From positions 62,001-126,000 of the forward strand of contig NZ_JACVAA010000002.1 in NCBI RefSeq assembly GCF_014851565.1: a stretch of DNA of 64,000 nt, in the 5' to 3' direction. Source of the DNA: Pseudomonas sp. PDM15. Its GTDB lineage: Bacteria; Pseudomonadota; Gammaproteobacteria; Pseudomonadales; Pseudomonadaceae. Positions 9,601-16,182 of the stretch are shown here, one piece after another. Each line of letters begins with the position of its first letter. Within the stretch, counting starts at the first letter, position 1. The notes below the pieces were generated by a model. That model saw only the letters and a program-made list of their open reading frames with translations, had not been told where the DNA came from and searched no databases. Made by a program: the position numbers and the translations under genes.

Positions 9601-10087
9601 CCGCAAGGGCGAGCAGCCGAACCTGGAGCAACCGCTGGGCGGCGGCGCCGAGATCAACCTGCGGGTGCCGGCGCTGATCCCCGACGATTACCTGCCGGAT
9701 GTGCACAGCCGCCTGATCCTCTACAAGCGCATCGCTTCGGCCGCCGACGAAGAAGGCCTAAAGGAGCTGCAGGTGGAGATGATCGACCGCTTCGGCCTGC
9801 TGCCGGAGGCGAGCAAGAACCTGATGCGCCTGACCCTGCTCAAGCTGCAGGCGGAAAAGCTCGGCATCAAGAAGATCGACGCCGGCCCTCAGGGCGGCCG
9901 CATCGAATTCGCCGCCGACACCTGCGTCGACCCGCTGGTGCTGATCAAGCTGATCCAGAGCGCCCCGAACCGCTACAAGTTCGAAGGCGCCACGCTGTTC
10001 AAATTCCAGGTGCCGATGGAGCGCCCGGAAGAACGCTTCAATACCCTGGAGGCGCTGCTGGAGCGCCTCGCCCCGCAATCCGCCTGA
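6638..10087 (+). CDS. mfd: Transcription-repair coupling factor Mfd
   Basis: 1149-residue DNA translocase that removes stalled RNA polymerase from lesions and recruits UvrA. Domains in order: UvrB-like N-terminal region (residues 1-370), RNA polymerase-interaction domain around 490-560 (VHIDHGVGRYLGLVTM), superfamily 2 helicase with Walker A GDVGFGKTEVAMRAAF, DEEH box (IIDEEHRFGVRQ) and motif TATPIPRTLN, the second RecA lobe (STIIETGIDVPSANT, QLRGRVGRSHHQAYAYLL), then the C-terminal UvrA-binding domain. The start used is GTG at 6638. A GTG at 6647 (SVLHLPKLP) is an equally likely start by analogy with other Pseudomonas Mfd proteins. Confidence 0.97.
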   Translation: MTPVSVLHLPKLPGAAGKQHWGNLPGAALSLAVAEAASAAKRFTLLLTADSQSAERLQEELAFFAPDLPVLHFPDWETLPYDVFSPHQDIISQRIATLYRLPEIKHGVLVVPIATALHRLAPTRFLLGSGLLLDVGQKLDVEEMRARLEAAGYRCVDTVYEHGEFAVRGALIDLFPMGSDTPYRIDLFDDEIETLRTFDPETQRSVDKVESIRLLPAREFPLEKKAVTDFRGRFRERFDVDFRRCPIYQDLASGITPAGIEYYLPLFFEETGTLFDYLPGDTQVFSLPGIEQAAEQFWTDARNRYEDRRVDPERPLLPPADIFLPVEDCFARLKNWPRVVVSQEDVDVGVGRERFDARALPDLAIQAKASEPLAALRRFIEEYPGRVLFSAESAGRREVLLELLARLKLKPVEVAGWKEFTDSSERLAICIAPLDEGLLLDKIALVAESPLFGQRVMQRRRREKSRDGGDNVIKNLTELREGAPVVHIDHGVGRYLGLVTMEFDGQAAEFLALMYAEEAKLYVPVASLHLIARYTGSDDALAPLHRLGSETWQKAKRKAAEQVRDVAAELLDIYARRAAREGYAFKDPAADYATFSAGFPFEETPDQQNAIDAVREDMLAAKPMDRLVCGDVGFGKTEVAMRAAFIAVHSGRQVAVLVPTTLLAQQHYNSFRDRFADWPVTVEVMSRFKSAKEVNEAVAKLAEGKIDIVIGTHKLLQDDVRFKDLGLCIIDEEHRFGVRQKEQLKALRSEVDILTLTATPIPRTLNMAVSGMRDLSIIATPPARRLSVRTFVMEQNNPTIKEALLRELLRGGQVYYLHNDVKTIEKCAADLAALVPEARIGIGHGQMHERDLERVMSDFYHKRFNVLVASTIIETGIDVPSANTILIERADKFGLAQLHQLRGRVGRSHHQAYAYLLTPPRKGMTEDAQKRLEAIANAQDLGAGFVLATHDLEIRGAGELLGDGQSGQIQAVGFTLYMEMLERAVKAIRKGEQPNLEQPLGGGAEINLRVPALIPDDYLPDVHSRLILYKRIASAADEEGLKELQVEMIDRFGLLPEASKNLMRLTLLKLQAEKLGIKKIDAGPQGGRIEFAADTCVDPLVLIKLIQSAPNRYKFEGATLFKFQVPMERPEERFNTLEALLERLAPQSA

Positions 10088-10100
10088 AAGGACTGACCCA

Positions 10101-10625
10101 ATGCGCGCGTTTCGCCACCTCACCCTGCTGCTCTGCCTGCTGGCCCCCCAGGCCTTCGCCGACGGCCTGTTCCAGATCGAAGTGCTGGTCTTCCGCCAGG
10201 GCGGCGAAGCCCTCTCCTCCAGCCAGCCGGCGCCGGATGACTGGGCCGTGGGCGCCGCGCCCATCGCCGGTAACGAGCGCGGCACCGCGCTGAACGACGA
10301 GGCCGCCAAGCTCAACCCGGGCAATGGCTACGAAGTGCTGCTGCACAAGGCCTGGGCGCAGAACCTGGCAGCCGTGCCGACCAAGTCCGCGCTGAGCACC
10401 GGCAACGAGCAGTTCGGCCACTTCCCGGTGGAAGGCGTGGTGTCCTTGAGCGAACAACAGCGCCTGATCGACCTGGAAGCGGACTTCTGGATCAACCGCT
10501 TCGACACCGACGGCCTGCTCAGCGGCAGCGAGCGCGTGCGGCAGAAGACCCGCCTCAAGCTGGGCGAGCTGACCTACCTGGACAACGGCAGCCTGGGTGT
10601 ACTGGTGAAAGTTACCCAGCCCTGA
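10101..10625 (+). CDS. CsiV-family exported protein
   Basis: 174 residues with a signal peptide (RHLTLLLCLLAPQAFADG), so periplasmic. After cleavage it begins LFQIEVLVFRQ, the typical opening of the CsiV family, named for a Vibrio cholerae activator of the peptidoglycan synthase PBP1A. It ends in a region rich in beta strands (VRQKTRLKLGELTYLD, LGVLVKVTQP). It starts 13 bases after mfd with AAAGGACTGACCCA before the ATG, so it is probably co-transcribed with mfd. A role in wall synthesis is an inference from family membership. Confidence 0.75.
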   Translation: MRAFRHLTLLLCLLAPQAFADGLFQIEVLVFRQGGEALSSSQPAPDDWAVGAAPIAGNERGTALNDEAAKLNPGNGYEVLLHKAWAQNLAAVPTKSALSTGNEQFGHFPVEGVVSLSEQQRLIDLEADFWINRFDTDGLLSGSERVRQKTRLKLGELTYLDNGSLGVLVKVTQP

Positions 10626-10642
10626 TCCTTGCTGCATAAATG

Positions 10643-10670
10643 AAAAAGCCCCGCGATGCGGGGCTTTTTT
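10643..10670. terminator. Bidirectional terminator between the csiV-like gene and the phosphorylase gene
   Basis: AAAAAGCCCCGC and GCGGGGCTTTTT form a perfect 12-bp stem with a three-base loop, and T runs on both strands. It sits between convergent genes and can serve both. Confidence 0.92.
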
Positions 10671-10687
10671 GTTTCTGGTCGGCAGGC

Positions 10688-11440
<753 letters not shown>

Positions 11441-12451
11441 TCAGTCGATCAGCTGCGCCGCGCGCAGGGCGGCGATAGCCTGCAGCCAGCGCGGCTGCTC
11501 GCGGTAATCGGTACGAGCGAAGCCGCGGCCGCGCATGCGCGCCATGCCCTTGGGCGGCTGCACCTTGAGGCGCTGCAGGGCCCCGAGGGCCAGCTCGGCG
11601 GAGGCGCGGTCGTTACACACCAGGCCCATGGCGCAGCCGGCGTTCAGTGCCGCCTCGATACGGCTGGCGGCATCGCCCACCACATGGGCACCGGCCATGG
11701 ACAGGTCGTCGCTGAAGATCACCCCATCGAAGCCCAACTCGCCCCGCAGGATCTCCTGCAGCCAGCGCCGCGAGAAGCCGGCCGGGCCGGAGTCCACCTG
11801 CGGGTAGATGACATGAGCAGGCATCACCGCCGCCAGCTGCTGGCTCAGGCGCTGGAACGGGATCAGGTCCTTGGCGCGAATCTCATCCAGGCTGCGCTCA
11901 TCCACCGGGATGGCCACATGGGAGTCGGCCTCGGCCCAGCCGTGGCCGGGGAAATGCTTGCCGGTGGCAGCCATGCCCGCCGCATCCATGCCGCGGATGA
12001 AGGCACCGGCCAGACGAGTGGCCAGCTCGGCGTCGCCTTCGAAGCTGCGGCTACCGACCACGGCGCTGCGCTGGTGATCCAGGTCCAGCACCGGGGCAAA
12101 GCTCAAATCCAGGCCCACGGCCAGCACCTCGGTGGCCATCAGCCAACCGCAGTGCTCAGCCAGCTGCTCGGCGTCGTTGTTATCGGCCAGGGCACGCATG
12201 GCTGGCAGGCGCACGAAGCCGTTGCGCAGGCGCTGCACGCGGCCGCCTTCCTGGTCCACCGCCAGCAGCAGGTCCGGGCGCATGGCGCGAATGGAGGCAC
12301 ACAGCTCGCGCACCTGGCGCGGGTCTTCGATATTGCGGGCGAACAGGATCAGGCCACCGACTTCCGGCTGGCGCAGGATGCGGCGGTCTTCGGCGGTCAG
12401 CCAGGTGCCCTGGATGTCCAGCATCAGGGAGCCGTAGAGAGGTGTAGTCAC
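11441..12451 (-). CDS. nagZ: Beta-N-acetylhexosaminidase NagZ
   Basis: 336-residue cytoplasmic glycoside hydrolase family 3 enzyme that removes GlcNAc from 1,6-anhydromuropeptides in peptidoglycan recycling. It thereby supplies the inducers of AmpC in pseudomonads. Signatures: MLDIQGTWLTAEDRRIL, LLAVDQEGGRVQRLR, the catalytic loop KHFPGHGWAEADSH with the general acid His, and the nucleophile Asp in GVIFSDDLSMAGA. No signal peptide, consistent with cytosolic action. The upstream L,D-transpeptidase-like gene ends nine bases before its start, so the two wall-related genes are probably one transcript. Confidence 0.96.
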   Translation of the reverse strand: MTTPLYGSLMLDIQGTWLTAEDRRILRQPEVGGLILFARNIEDPRQVRELCASIRAMRPDLLLAVDQEGGRVQRLRNGFVRLPAMRALADNNDAEQLAEHCGWLMATEVLAVGLDLSFAPVLDLDHQRSAVVGSRSFEGDAELATRLAGAFIRGMDAAGMAATGKHFPGHGWAEADSHVAIPVDERSLDEIRAKDLIPFQRLSQQLAAVMPAHVIYPQVDSGPAGFSRRWLQEILRGELGFDGVIFSDDLSMAGAHVVGDAASRIEAALNAGCAMGLVCNDRASAELALGALQRLKVQPPKGMARMRGRGFARTDYREQPRWLQAIAALRAAQLID

Positions 12452-12460
12452 GAAGAGTCC

Positions 12461-12985
12461 TTAACAGAGTTCGGCGGTGGCCCATTCGGGGCGCGGCGCC
12501 TCGTCGATCAGCACCGCACAGTGCGGCGGTACACGGGGAAAGAGATCCAGCAGGTCGGCGTTGCGCAGGCGCACGCAGCCGTGGGACAGCGGCACGCCCA
12601 TGGGCTGATTGTCCGGCGTGCCATGCAGGTAGATGTAGCGACGGAAAGTATCGACCTTGCCCAGGCGATTGATGCCCGGCTCGCAACCGCTGAGCCAGAG
12701 GATGCGGGTGAGAATCCAGTCGCGACCGGGGAACTGCACATCCAGCGCCTCGGACCAGACCTCGCCGGTCCAGCGCCGCCCGCGCAATACCGCGCCAAGC
12801 GGCAGACCATCACCAATCTTCGCCCGCACCTGATGGCGCCCACGCGGCGTGCAATTGGAGCCGCTTTGCTCGCCGGCACCATTGAGCGCGGTGGAAACCG
12901 GCAGACGCAGGCACAGCTGCCCGTCGGCGAAGCCGTACAGGCACTGGTCGGCAATGGAGATATGCAGGAAATCGAGCGGACGCAT
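12461..12985 (-). CDS. YkuD-family L,D-transpeptidase-like protein without signal peptide
   Basis: 174 residues consisting of one YkuD domain. The catalytic signature is intact: IYLHGTP followed 11 residues later by SHGCVRLRNADLLDLF with the nucleophilic Cys. The start MRPLDFLHISIADQCLYGF enters the YkuD fold at once, leaving no signal peptide or membrane segment, unlike wall cross-linking enzymes of this family. It lies between psrA and nagZ in the same direction. A cytosolic role in handling recycled peptidoglycan peptides is possible because NagZ works there, but this is inference. An alternative start further upstream on the minus strand would run into the psrA end. Confidence 0.85.
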   Translation of the reverse strand: MRPLDFLHISIADQCLYGFADGQLCLRLPVSTALNGAGEQSGSNCTPRGRHQVRAKIGDGLPLGAVLRGRRWTGEVWSEALDVQFPGRDWILTRILWLSGCEPGINRLGKVDTFRRYIYLHGTPDNQPMGVPLSHGCVRLRNADLLDLFPRVPPHCAVLIDEAPRPEWATAELC

Positions 12986-13025
12986 GGGCGGCTAGCTTAG
13001 CCCATCGCCCCGCTCGGGCACAGCA

Positions 13026-13733
13026 TCAGACGGCCTTGGCGGCGACCTGCGCTTTGCTGCGCGGCTTGAACTGGGCAGTGGCCAGCACCTCGTCGTTCAG
13101 CCCGCTCTCGGCACGCATGCCGGCGGCGAGGAACGGCACCATCAGGCGCATCACCTGCTCGATCGAGGTATCCACGCCGAAGTCGTTCTCGGCGATGGCA
13201 CGCAAGGCCTTGATACCGGACATGCTGAACGCCGCCGCGCCGAGCATGAAGTGCACGCGCCAGAAGATCTCCAGCGGCGGCAGCTTGGGTGCAGCCTCAT
13301 TGAGCAGCAGCATGTAGCGGCGGAAGACCTTGCCGTACACCTCTTCCAGGTACTTGCGCAGGTGGCCCTGGCTCTGGCTGAAGGCCAGACCGAGCAGACG
13401 CATGAAGATGGACAGGTCGTTACCACTGCGCGGCTTCACCGCTAGGGCCTGCTCCACCAGCATCTCCAGCAGCTCTTCGAGACTGGTCTTGGCATCCGGC
13501 TTGGCCAGGCGACGATCCAGCTCACGCTCGAGACTGATGCAGAATGGACCGAGGAAGCGCGAGAACACCGCCTGGATCAGCGCCTTCTTGGAGCCGAAGT
13601 GATAGTTGACCGCCGCCAGGTTGACCCCGGCCTTGCTGGTAATCAGGCGCAGAGAAGTCTCGGCGAAGCCCTTTTCCGCGAACAGCTGCTCGGCAGCATC
13701 CAAAATGCGCTCAACAGTTTCTGATTGAGCCAT
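13026..13733 (-). CDS. psrA: TetR-family regulator PsrA
   Basis: 235-residue repressor. PsrA senses long-chain fatty acids, represses itself and beta-oxidation genes, and activates rpoS in Pseudomonas. The N-terminal helix-turn-helix is ETSLRLITSKAGVNLAAVNYHFGSKKALIQAVF; the rest is the ligand and dimer domain. The ATG at 13731-13733 (MAQSETVERILDAAEQLFAEKG) was chosen because it matches the known protein start; an open frame continues 23 codons upstream through the operator region. Two tandem PsrA operators precede it, showing autoregulation, and a third candidate lies before fadB in this window. Confidence 0.96.
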   Translation of the reverse strand: MAQSETVERILDAAEQLFAEKGFAETSLRLITSKAGVNLAAVNYHFGSKKALIQAVFSRFLGPFCISLERELDRRLAKPDAKTSLEELLEMLVEQALAVKPRSGNDLSIFMRLLGLAFSQSQGHLRKYLEEVYGKVFRRYMLLLNEAAPKLPPLEIFWRVHFMLGAAAFSMSGIKALRAIAENDFGVDTSIEQVMRLMVPFLAAGMRAESGLNDEVLATAQFKPRSKAQVAAKAV

Positions 13734-13748
13734 GACATCCCCACCTGA

Positions 13749-13775
13749 CAAACACTTGTTTGAAACATACGTTTC
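13749..13775. promoter_or_regulatory. Two abutting PsrA operators
   Basis: CAAAC ACTT GTTTG (13749-13762) and GAAAC ATAC GTTTC (13762-13775) are both perfect matches to the PsrA consensus of two inverted pentamers with a four-base spacer. They share the base at 13762. They lie 16 bases upstream of the psrA start codon. Confidence 0.88.
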
Positions 13776-13915
13776 AGGCTGGCGCCCTGTCAAGTCTGAC
13801 AAGACCTTTCATGGCTGCTCGGTCACGCATTTAACCATAGGTGAAATAAGGGAAAGCCAGAGCCGCTCCGCTGGACGGCAGAAATGGCCATTTCACCCTC
13901 GAAACGAAACAGGGG

Positions 13916-13943
13916 TTGCCAGCATCGAATCACTGTATATAAT
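13916..13943 (+). promoter_or_regulatory. lexA promoter
   Basis: TTGCCA (13916-13921) and a perfect TATAAT (13938-13943) with a 16-base spacer. The -10 box lies inside the first SOS box, which fits direct repression by LexA. Confidence 0.8.
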
Positions 13944-13948
13944 CACAG
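13933..13948. promoter_or_regulatory. SOS box 1 (LexA operator)
   Basis: CTGTATATAATCACAG: CTG and CAG separated by ten AT-rich bases, the LexA operator form of gammaproteobacteria. It overlaps the -10 box of lexA. Confidence 0.92.
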
Positions 13949-13951
13949 CAA

Positions 13952-13967
13952 CTGTATAAACAGACAG
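13952..13967. promoter_or_regulatory. SOS box 2 (LexA operator)
   Basis: CTGTATAAACAGACAG: second CTG-N10-CAG site, three bases after the first and 10 bases before the lexA start codon. Confidence 0.9.
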
Positions 13968-13976
13968 ACCGCCAGC

Positions 13977-14588
13977 ATGCTCAAACTGACGCCGCGCCAA
14001 TCCGAAATTCTCGCCTTCATCAAACGCTGCCTGGAAGACAACGGCTATCCGCCAACCCGCGCGGAGATCGCTCAGGAACTGGGCTTCAAGTCGCCCAACG
14101 CCGCCGAAGAGCATCTCAAGGCCCTCGCCCGCAAAGGTGCGATCGAGATGACCCCGGGCGCCTCTCGTGGCATCCGTATCCCCGGCTTCGAACCGGCTGC
14201 GGCGGAAGAAGAAGGCATTCCGGTGATCGGGCGGGTCGCCGCCGGTGCGCCAATCCTGGCCCAGCAGAACGTTGAAGATTCCTGCAAGATCAATCCGGAA
14301 TTCTTCCACCCCAAGGCCGACTATCTGCTGCGCGTGCGTGGCATGAGCATGAAGGACATCGGCATCCTCGACGGCGATCTGCTGGCCGTGCACACCACCC
14401 GCGAAGCCCGCAACGGCCAGATCGTGGTGGCACGCATCGATGACGAGGTGACCGTCAAGCGCTTCCAGCGCAATGGCAGCAAGGTCCTGCTGATCGCCGA
14501 AAACCCGGAGTTCGCCCCTATCGAGGTGAACCTGGAAGAGCAGGACCTGGTGATCGAAGGTTTGAGTGTCGGCGTGATTCGCCGCTGA
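13977..14588 (+). CDS. lexA: LexA repressor
   Basis: 203-residue SOS repressor and self-cleaving protease. Winged helix at residues 1-65 ([51 protein letters not shown]). The cleavage site is Ala89-Gly90 in [10 protein letters not shown]. The catalytic Ser is residue 124 (RVRGMSMKD) and Lys is residue 161 (DEVTVKRF). The ATG at 13977 gives the family length; an open frame upstream through the SOS boxes is not the start. It forms an operon with sulA, 16 bases downstream. Confidence 0.98.
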   Translation: MLKLTPRQSEILAFIKRCLEDNGYPPTRAEIAQELGFKSPNAAEEHLKALARKGAIEMTPGASRGIRIPGFEPAAAEEEGIPVIGRVAAGAPILAQQNVEDSCKINPEFFHPKADYLLRVRGMSMKDIGILDGDLLAVHTTREARNGQIVVARIDDEVTVKRFQRNGSKVLLIAENPEFAPIEVNLEEQDLVIEGLSVGVIRR

Positions 14589-14604
14589 GAATTAGGAGAG
14601 CTTC

Positions 14605-15075
14605 ATGCAGTTCCCGCAGTCGCTGAATCGTTCGCAACTTCCGCTGTTTGAAGCCTTTCTCGGCAATGCACTGACACCGCTGCTCGACGATGTCGTGGAA
14701 AACCCCTGGCTCGACGAACCCGAGCCGTTCAGCGAGCTGCGCCTGTCCGGCTCGCTCGGCAACTGCCGCCATCTGCTGGGGCCGGTGTTGCGTGAGCTCA
14801 GCCTGAATCAGGATGCTCGCTGGCTGACCCTAATCGCCCCACCCGCCTCCATCACCACGGCCTGGCTGCGCAGCGTCGGCCTCAATCTCGATCGCCTGCT
14901 GGTACTGCAACCCAGCACCGGCCAGGAAGCGCTGGACCTAGCTCGTGAAGCTCTGCGCCTGGGCCGTAGCCACACCGTGGTGAGCTGGATCAGCCTGCAG
15001 CCCAATCAGCGGGCGAGCCTGACCAGTGCTGCACGCCTGGGCAGCGCACAGAGTCTGAATATTCGTCTGGATTAA
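14605..15075 (+). CDS. sulA: Cell-division inhibitor SulA
   Basis: 156-residue SOS-induced inhibitor of FtsZ polymerisation. The protein shows the RecA-like SulA fold with LRELSLNQDARWLTLIAPPASITTAWLRSVGLNLDRLLVLQP and a HTVVSWIS segment. It is transcribed from the lexA SOS promoter with no operator of its own visible. Its start has an AGGAG sequence (TTAGGAGAGCTTCATG). A hairpin terminator follows at 15085-15108. Confidence 0.88.
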   Translation: MQFPQSLNRSQLPLFEAFLGNALTPLLDDVVENPWLDEPEPFSELRLSGSLGNCRHLLGPVLRELSLNQDARWLTLIAPPASITTAWLRSVGLNLDRLLVLQPSTGQEALDLAREALRLGRSHTVVSWISLQPNQRASLTSAARLGSAQSLNIRLD

Positions 15076-15084
15076 GGGTTGCGG

Positions 15085-15108
15085 AAGGCGCAATAGGATA
15101 GCGCCTTT
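15085..15108 (+). terminator. Probable terminator of lexA-sulA
   Basis: AAGGCGC / GCGCCTT stem with a nine-base loop and a short T stretch, 10 bases after the sulA stop. Confidence 0.6.
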
Positions 15109-15110
15109 GA

Positions 15111-15137
15111 ATCGAGCGCCCCTTGCGGGCGCTCGAT
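15111..15137. terminator. Hairpin between convergent sulA and the 77-residue gene
   Basis: ATCGAGCGCCC and GGGCGCTCGAT form a perfect 11-bp stem with a five-base loop. There is no long T run, so termination strength is uncertain. It ends three bases before the stop of the minus-strand gene. Confidence 0.55.
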
Positions 15138-15139
15138 AA

Positions 15140-15373
15140 TCAATGCAGCACGCGCGGCTGCTCGTCCTGCTCGATCTCACCTTCGGCCAGTCGGCCGGCC
15201 ATCTGCACACCGACATTGAGCATGGCCTTGGCCACCTCGACATGATGTCCCTGCAGGAAAGCCTTGGCATCCGCCGAGAAGTCCAGGGTCACCAGCACTT
15301 CCTCATCCTCGGCACGGCGCAGAATGATGCGGCCGTCGGGCAATTCGACAATTTCGAGGAAGGAAGTGGGCAT
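15140..15373 (-). CDS. Conserved hypothetical protein, 77 residues
   Basis: Small soluble acidic protein starting MPTSFLEIVELPDGRIILRRA and containing EVLVTLDFSADAKAFLQGHHVEVAKAMLNVGVQMAGRLAEG. It has no signal peptide or membrane segment. A good ribosome-binding site (CCAGGAGATCGATGTT before ATG) decides the start. In Pseudomonas this gene is kept between sulA and the next gene, and I recognise it only as a conserved family of unknown function. A MITE-like element separates it from its upstream neighbour. Confidence 0.75.
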   Translation of the reverse strand: MPTSFLEIVELPDGRIILRRAEDEEVLVTLDFSADAKAFLQGHHVEVAKAMLNVGVQMAGRLAEGEIEQDEQPRVLH

Positions 15374-15443
15374 AACATCGATCTCCTGGCGGGCTGCCAG
15401 TGTAACAGCCCTGACTTGCCGGCCCTAGTCCAGCGACGGCCGT

Positions 15444-15584
15444 AGAACCTATTTACGATCTCGGAACTAGAGCGAGACAAGGCAAAAACAGTTGAGGAAG
15501 CGCAGTTTACGAATAGTAAATGAGCATTCTGAAGCTGTTTTTAACGCCGTATCGCCGACACGCAGCAGATCGTAAGTAGGTTCT
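15444..15584. mobile_element. MITE-like inverted-repeat element, 141 bp
   Basis: The ends are AGAACCTATTTACGATCT (15444-15461) and the reverse complement of AGAACCTACTTACGATCT (15567-15584), 17 of 18 matching. Nested inside are AAAAACAG / CTGTTTTT (15484-15491, 15535-15542) and TTTAC / GTAAA (15506-15510, 15516-15520), so the element can fold into one long hairpin. It carries no open frame. It is AT-richer than its surroundings. No target duplication is visible. The right end includes the first base of the stop codon of the next gene. Similar non-autonomous elements are common in gammaproteobacteria. Confidence 0.8.
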
Positions 15585-16102
15585 CAGCACTCGCTGAGCG
15601 ACTCGCGGTAACGCAGCACCAGTTGCTTGAGCTGCTGACGCCAGCTTTCCAGCTCGTCACGGCTCAGGGGGGCAACCTTTTCCTCGACACTGACCGCTGC
15701 GATCAATGGCAGGGTCGGATCGACCTTGGCGGTTTTCGGCGCCTGCGGGGGCAGAAACAGCGCGGCATAGGCGGCCAGCAGGCGGGCGAGCCAGCTTTCC
15801 GGCTGCTGGGCGATCTCCACCATTTCCGCCAGCTCGGGAGTCGGAGAGGACTGCAGCACCGCCTGGTTCAACAGTAGCTCCACACGCGGTGCATTGGCCT
15901 CGGCCAGCTTGTAGTAGCCGGCAACCTCATGGCACAGGCCGAGCACCGCTCCATACAGGTGGAACAGCGCCGCCTCGCGCTCGGCATGGACCAGCGCCTG
16001 GGCATTCGCCGCCTCGCCGGCTTCGGCCTTGCGCAGGCTTTCCAGTGCCAGACCGGCGAAGAAGATCTTCTGATTGGTACGGGTATAGAGTTCGTGAGCC
16101 AT
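15584..16102 (-). CDS. Conserved hypothetical protein, 172 residues
   Basis: Mostly helical soluble protein, start MAHELYTRTNQKIFFAGLALESL. Helix-rich stretches include AALFHLYGAVLGLCHEVAGYYKL and SWLARLLAAYAALFLPP. The ATG at 16100-16102 was chosen over a GTG-like extension five codons upstream. The family is conserved in Pseudomonas beside topA; I do not know a function. The stop codon coincides with the end of the MITE-like element, so the final residues and the stop could have been supplied by the insertion. Confidence 0.75.
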   Translation of the reverse strand: MAHELYTRTNQKIFFAGLALESLRKAEAGEAANAQALVHAEREAALFHLYGAVLGLCHEVAGYYKLAEANAPRVELLLNQAVLQSSPTPELAEMVEIAQQPESWLARLLAAYAALFLPPQAPKTAKVDPTLPLIAAVSVEEKVAPLSRDELESWRQQLKQLVLRYRESLSEC

Positions 16103-16182
16103 GACAACGCCTCGCAAGCCGTCTTGCTGATACTCGAAGATGGGTCAGCCGGCGCACCCTCAGGTGCGCGACTGGAACGCGA

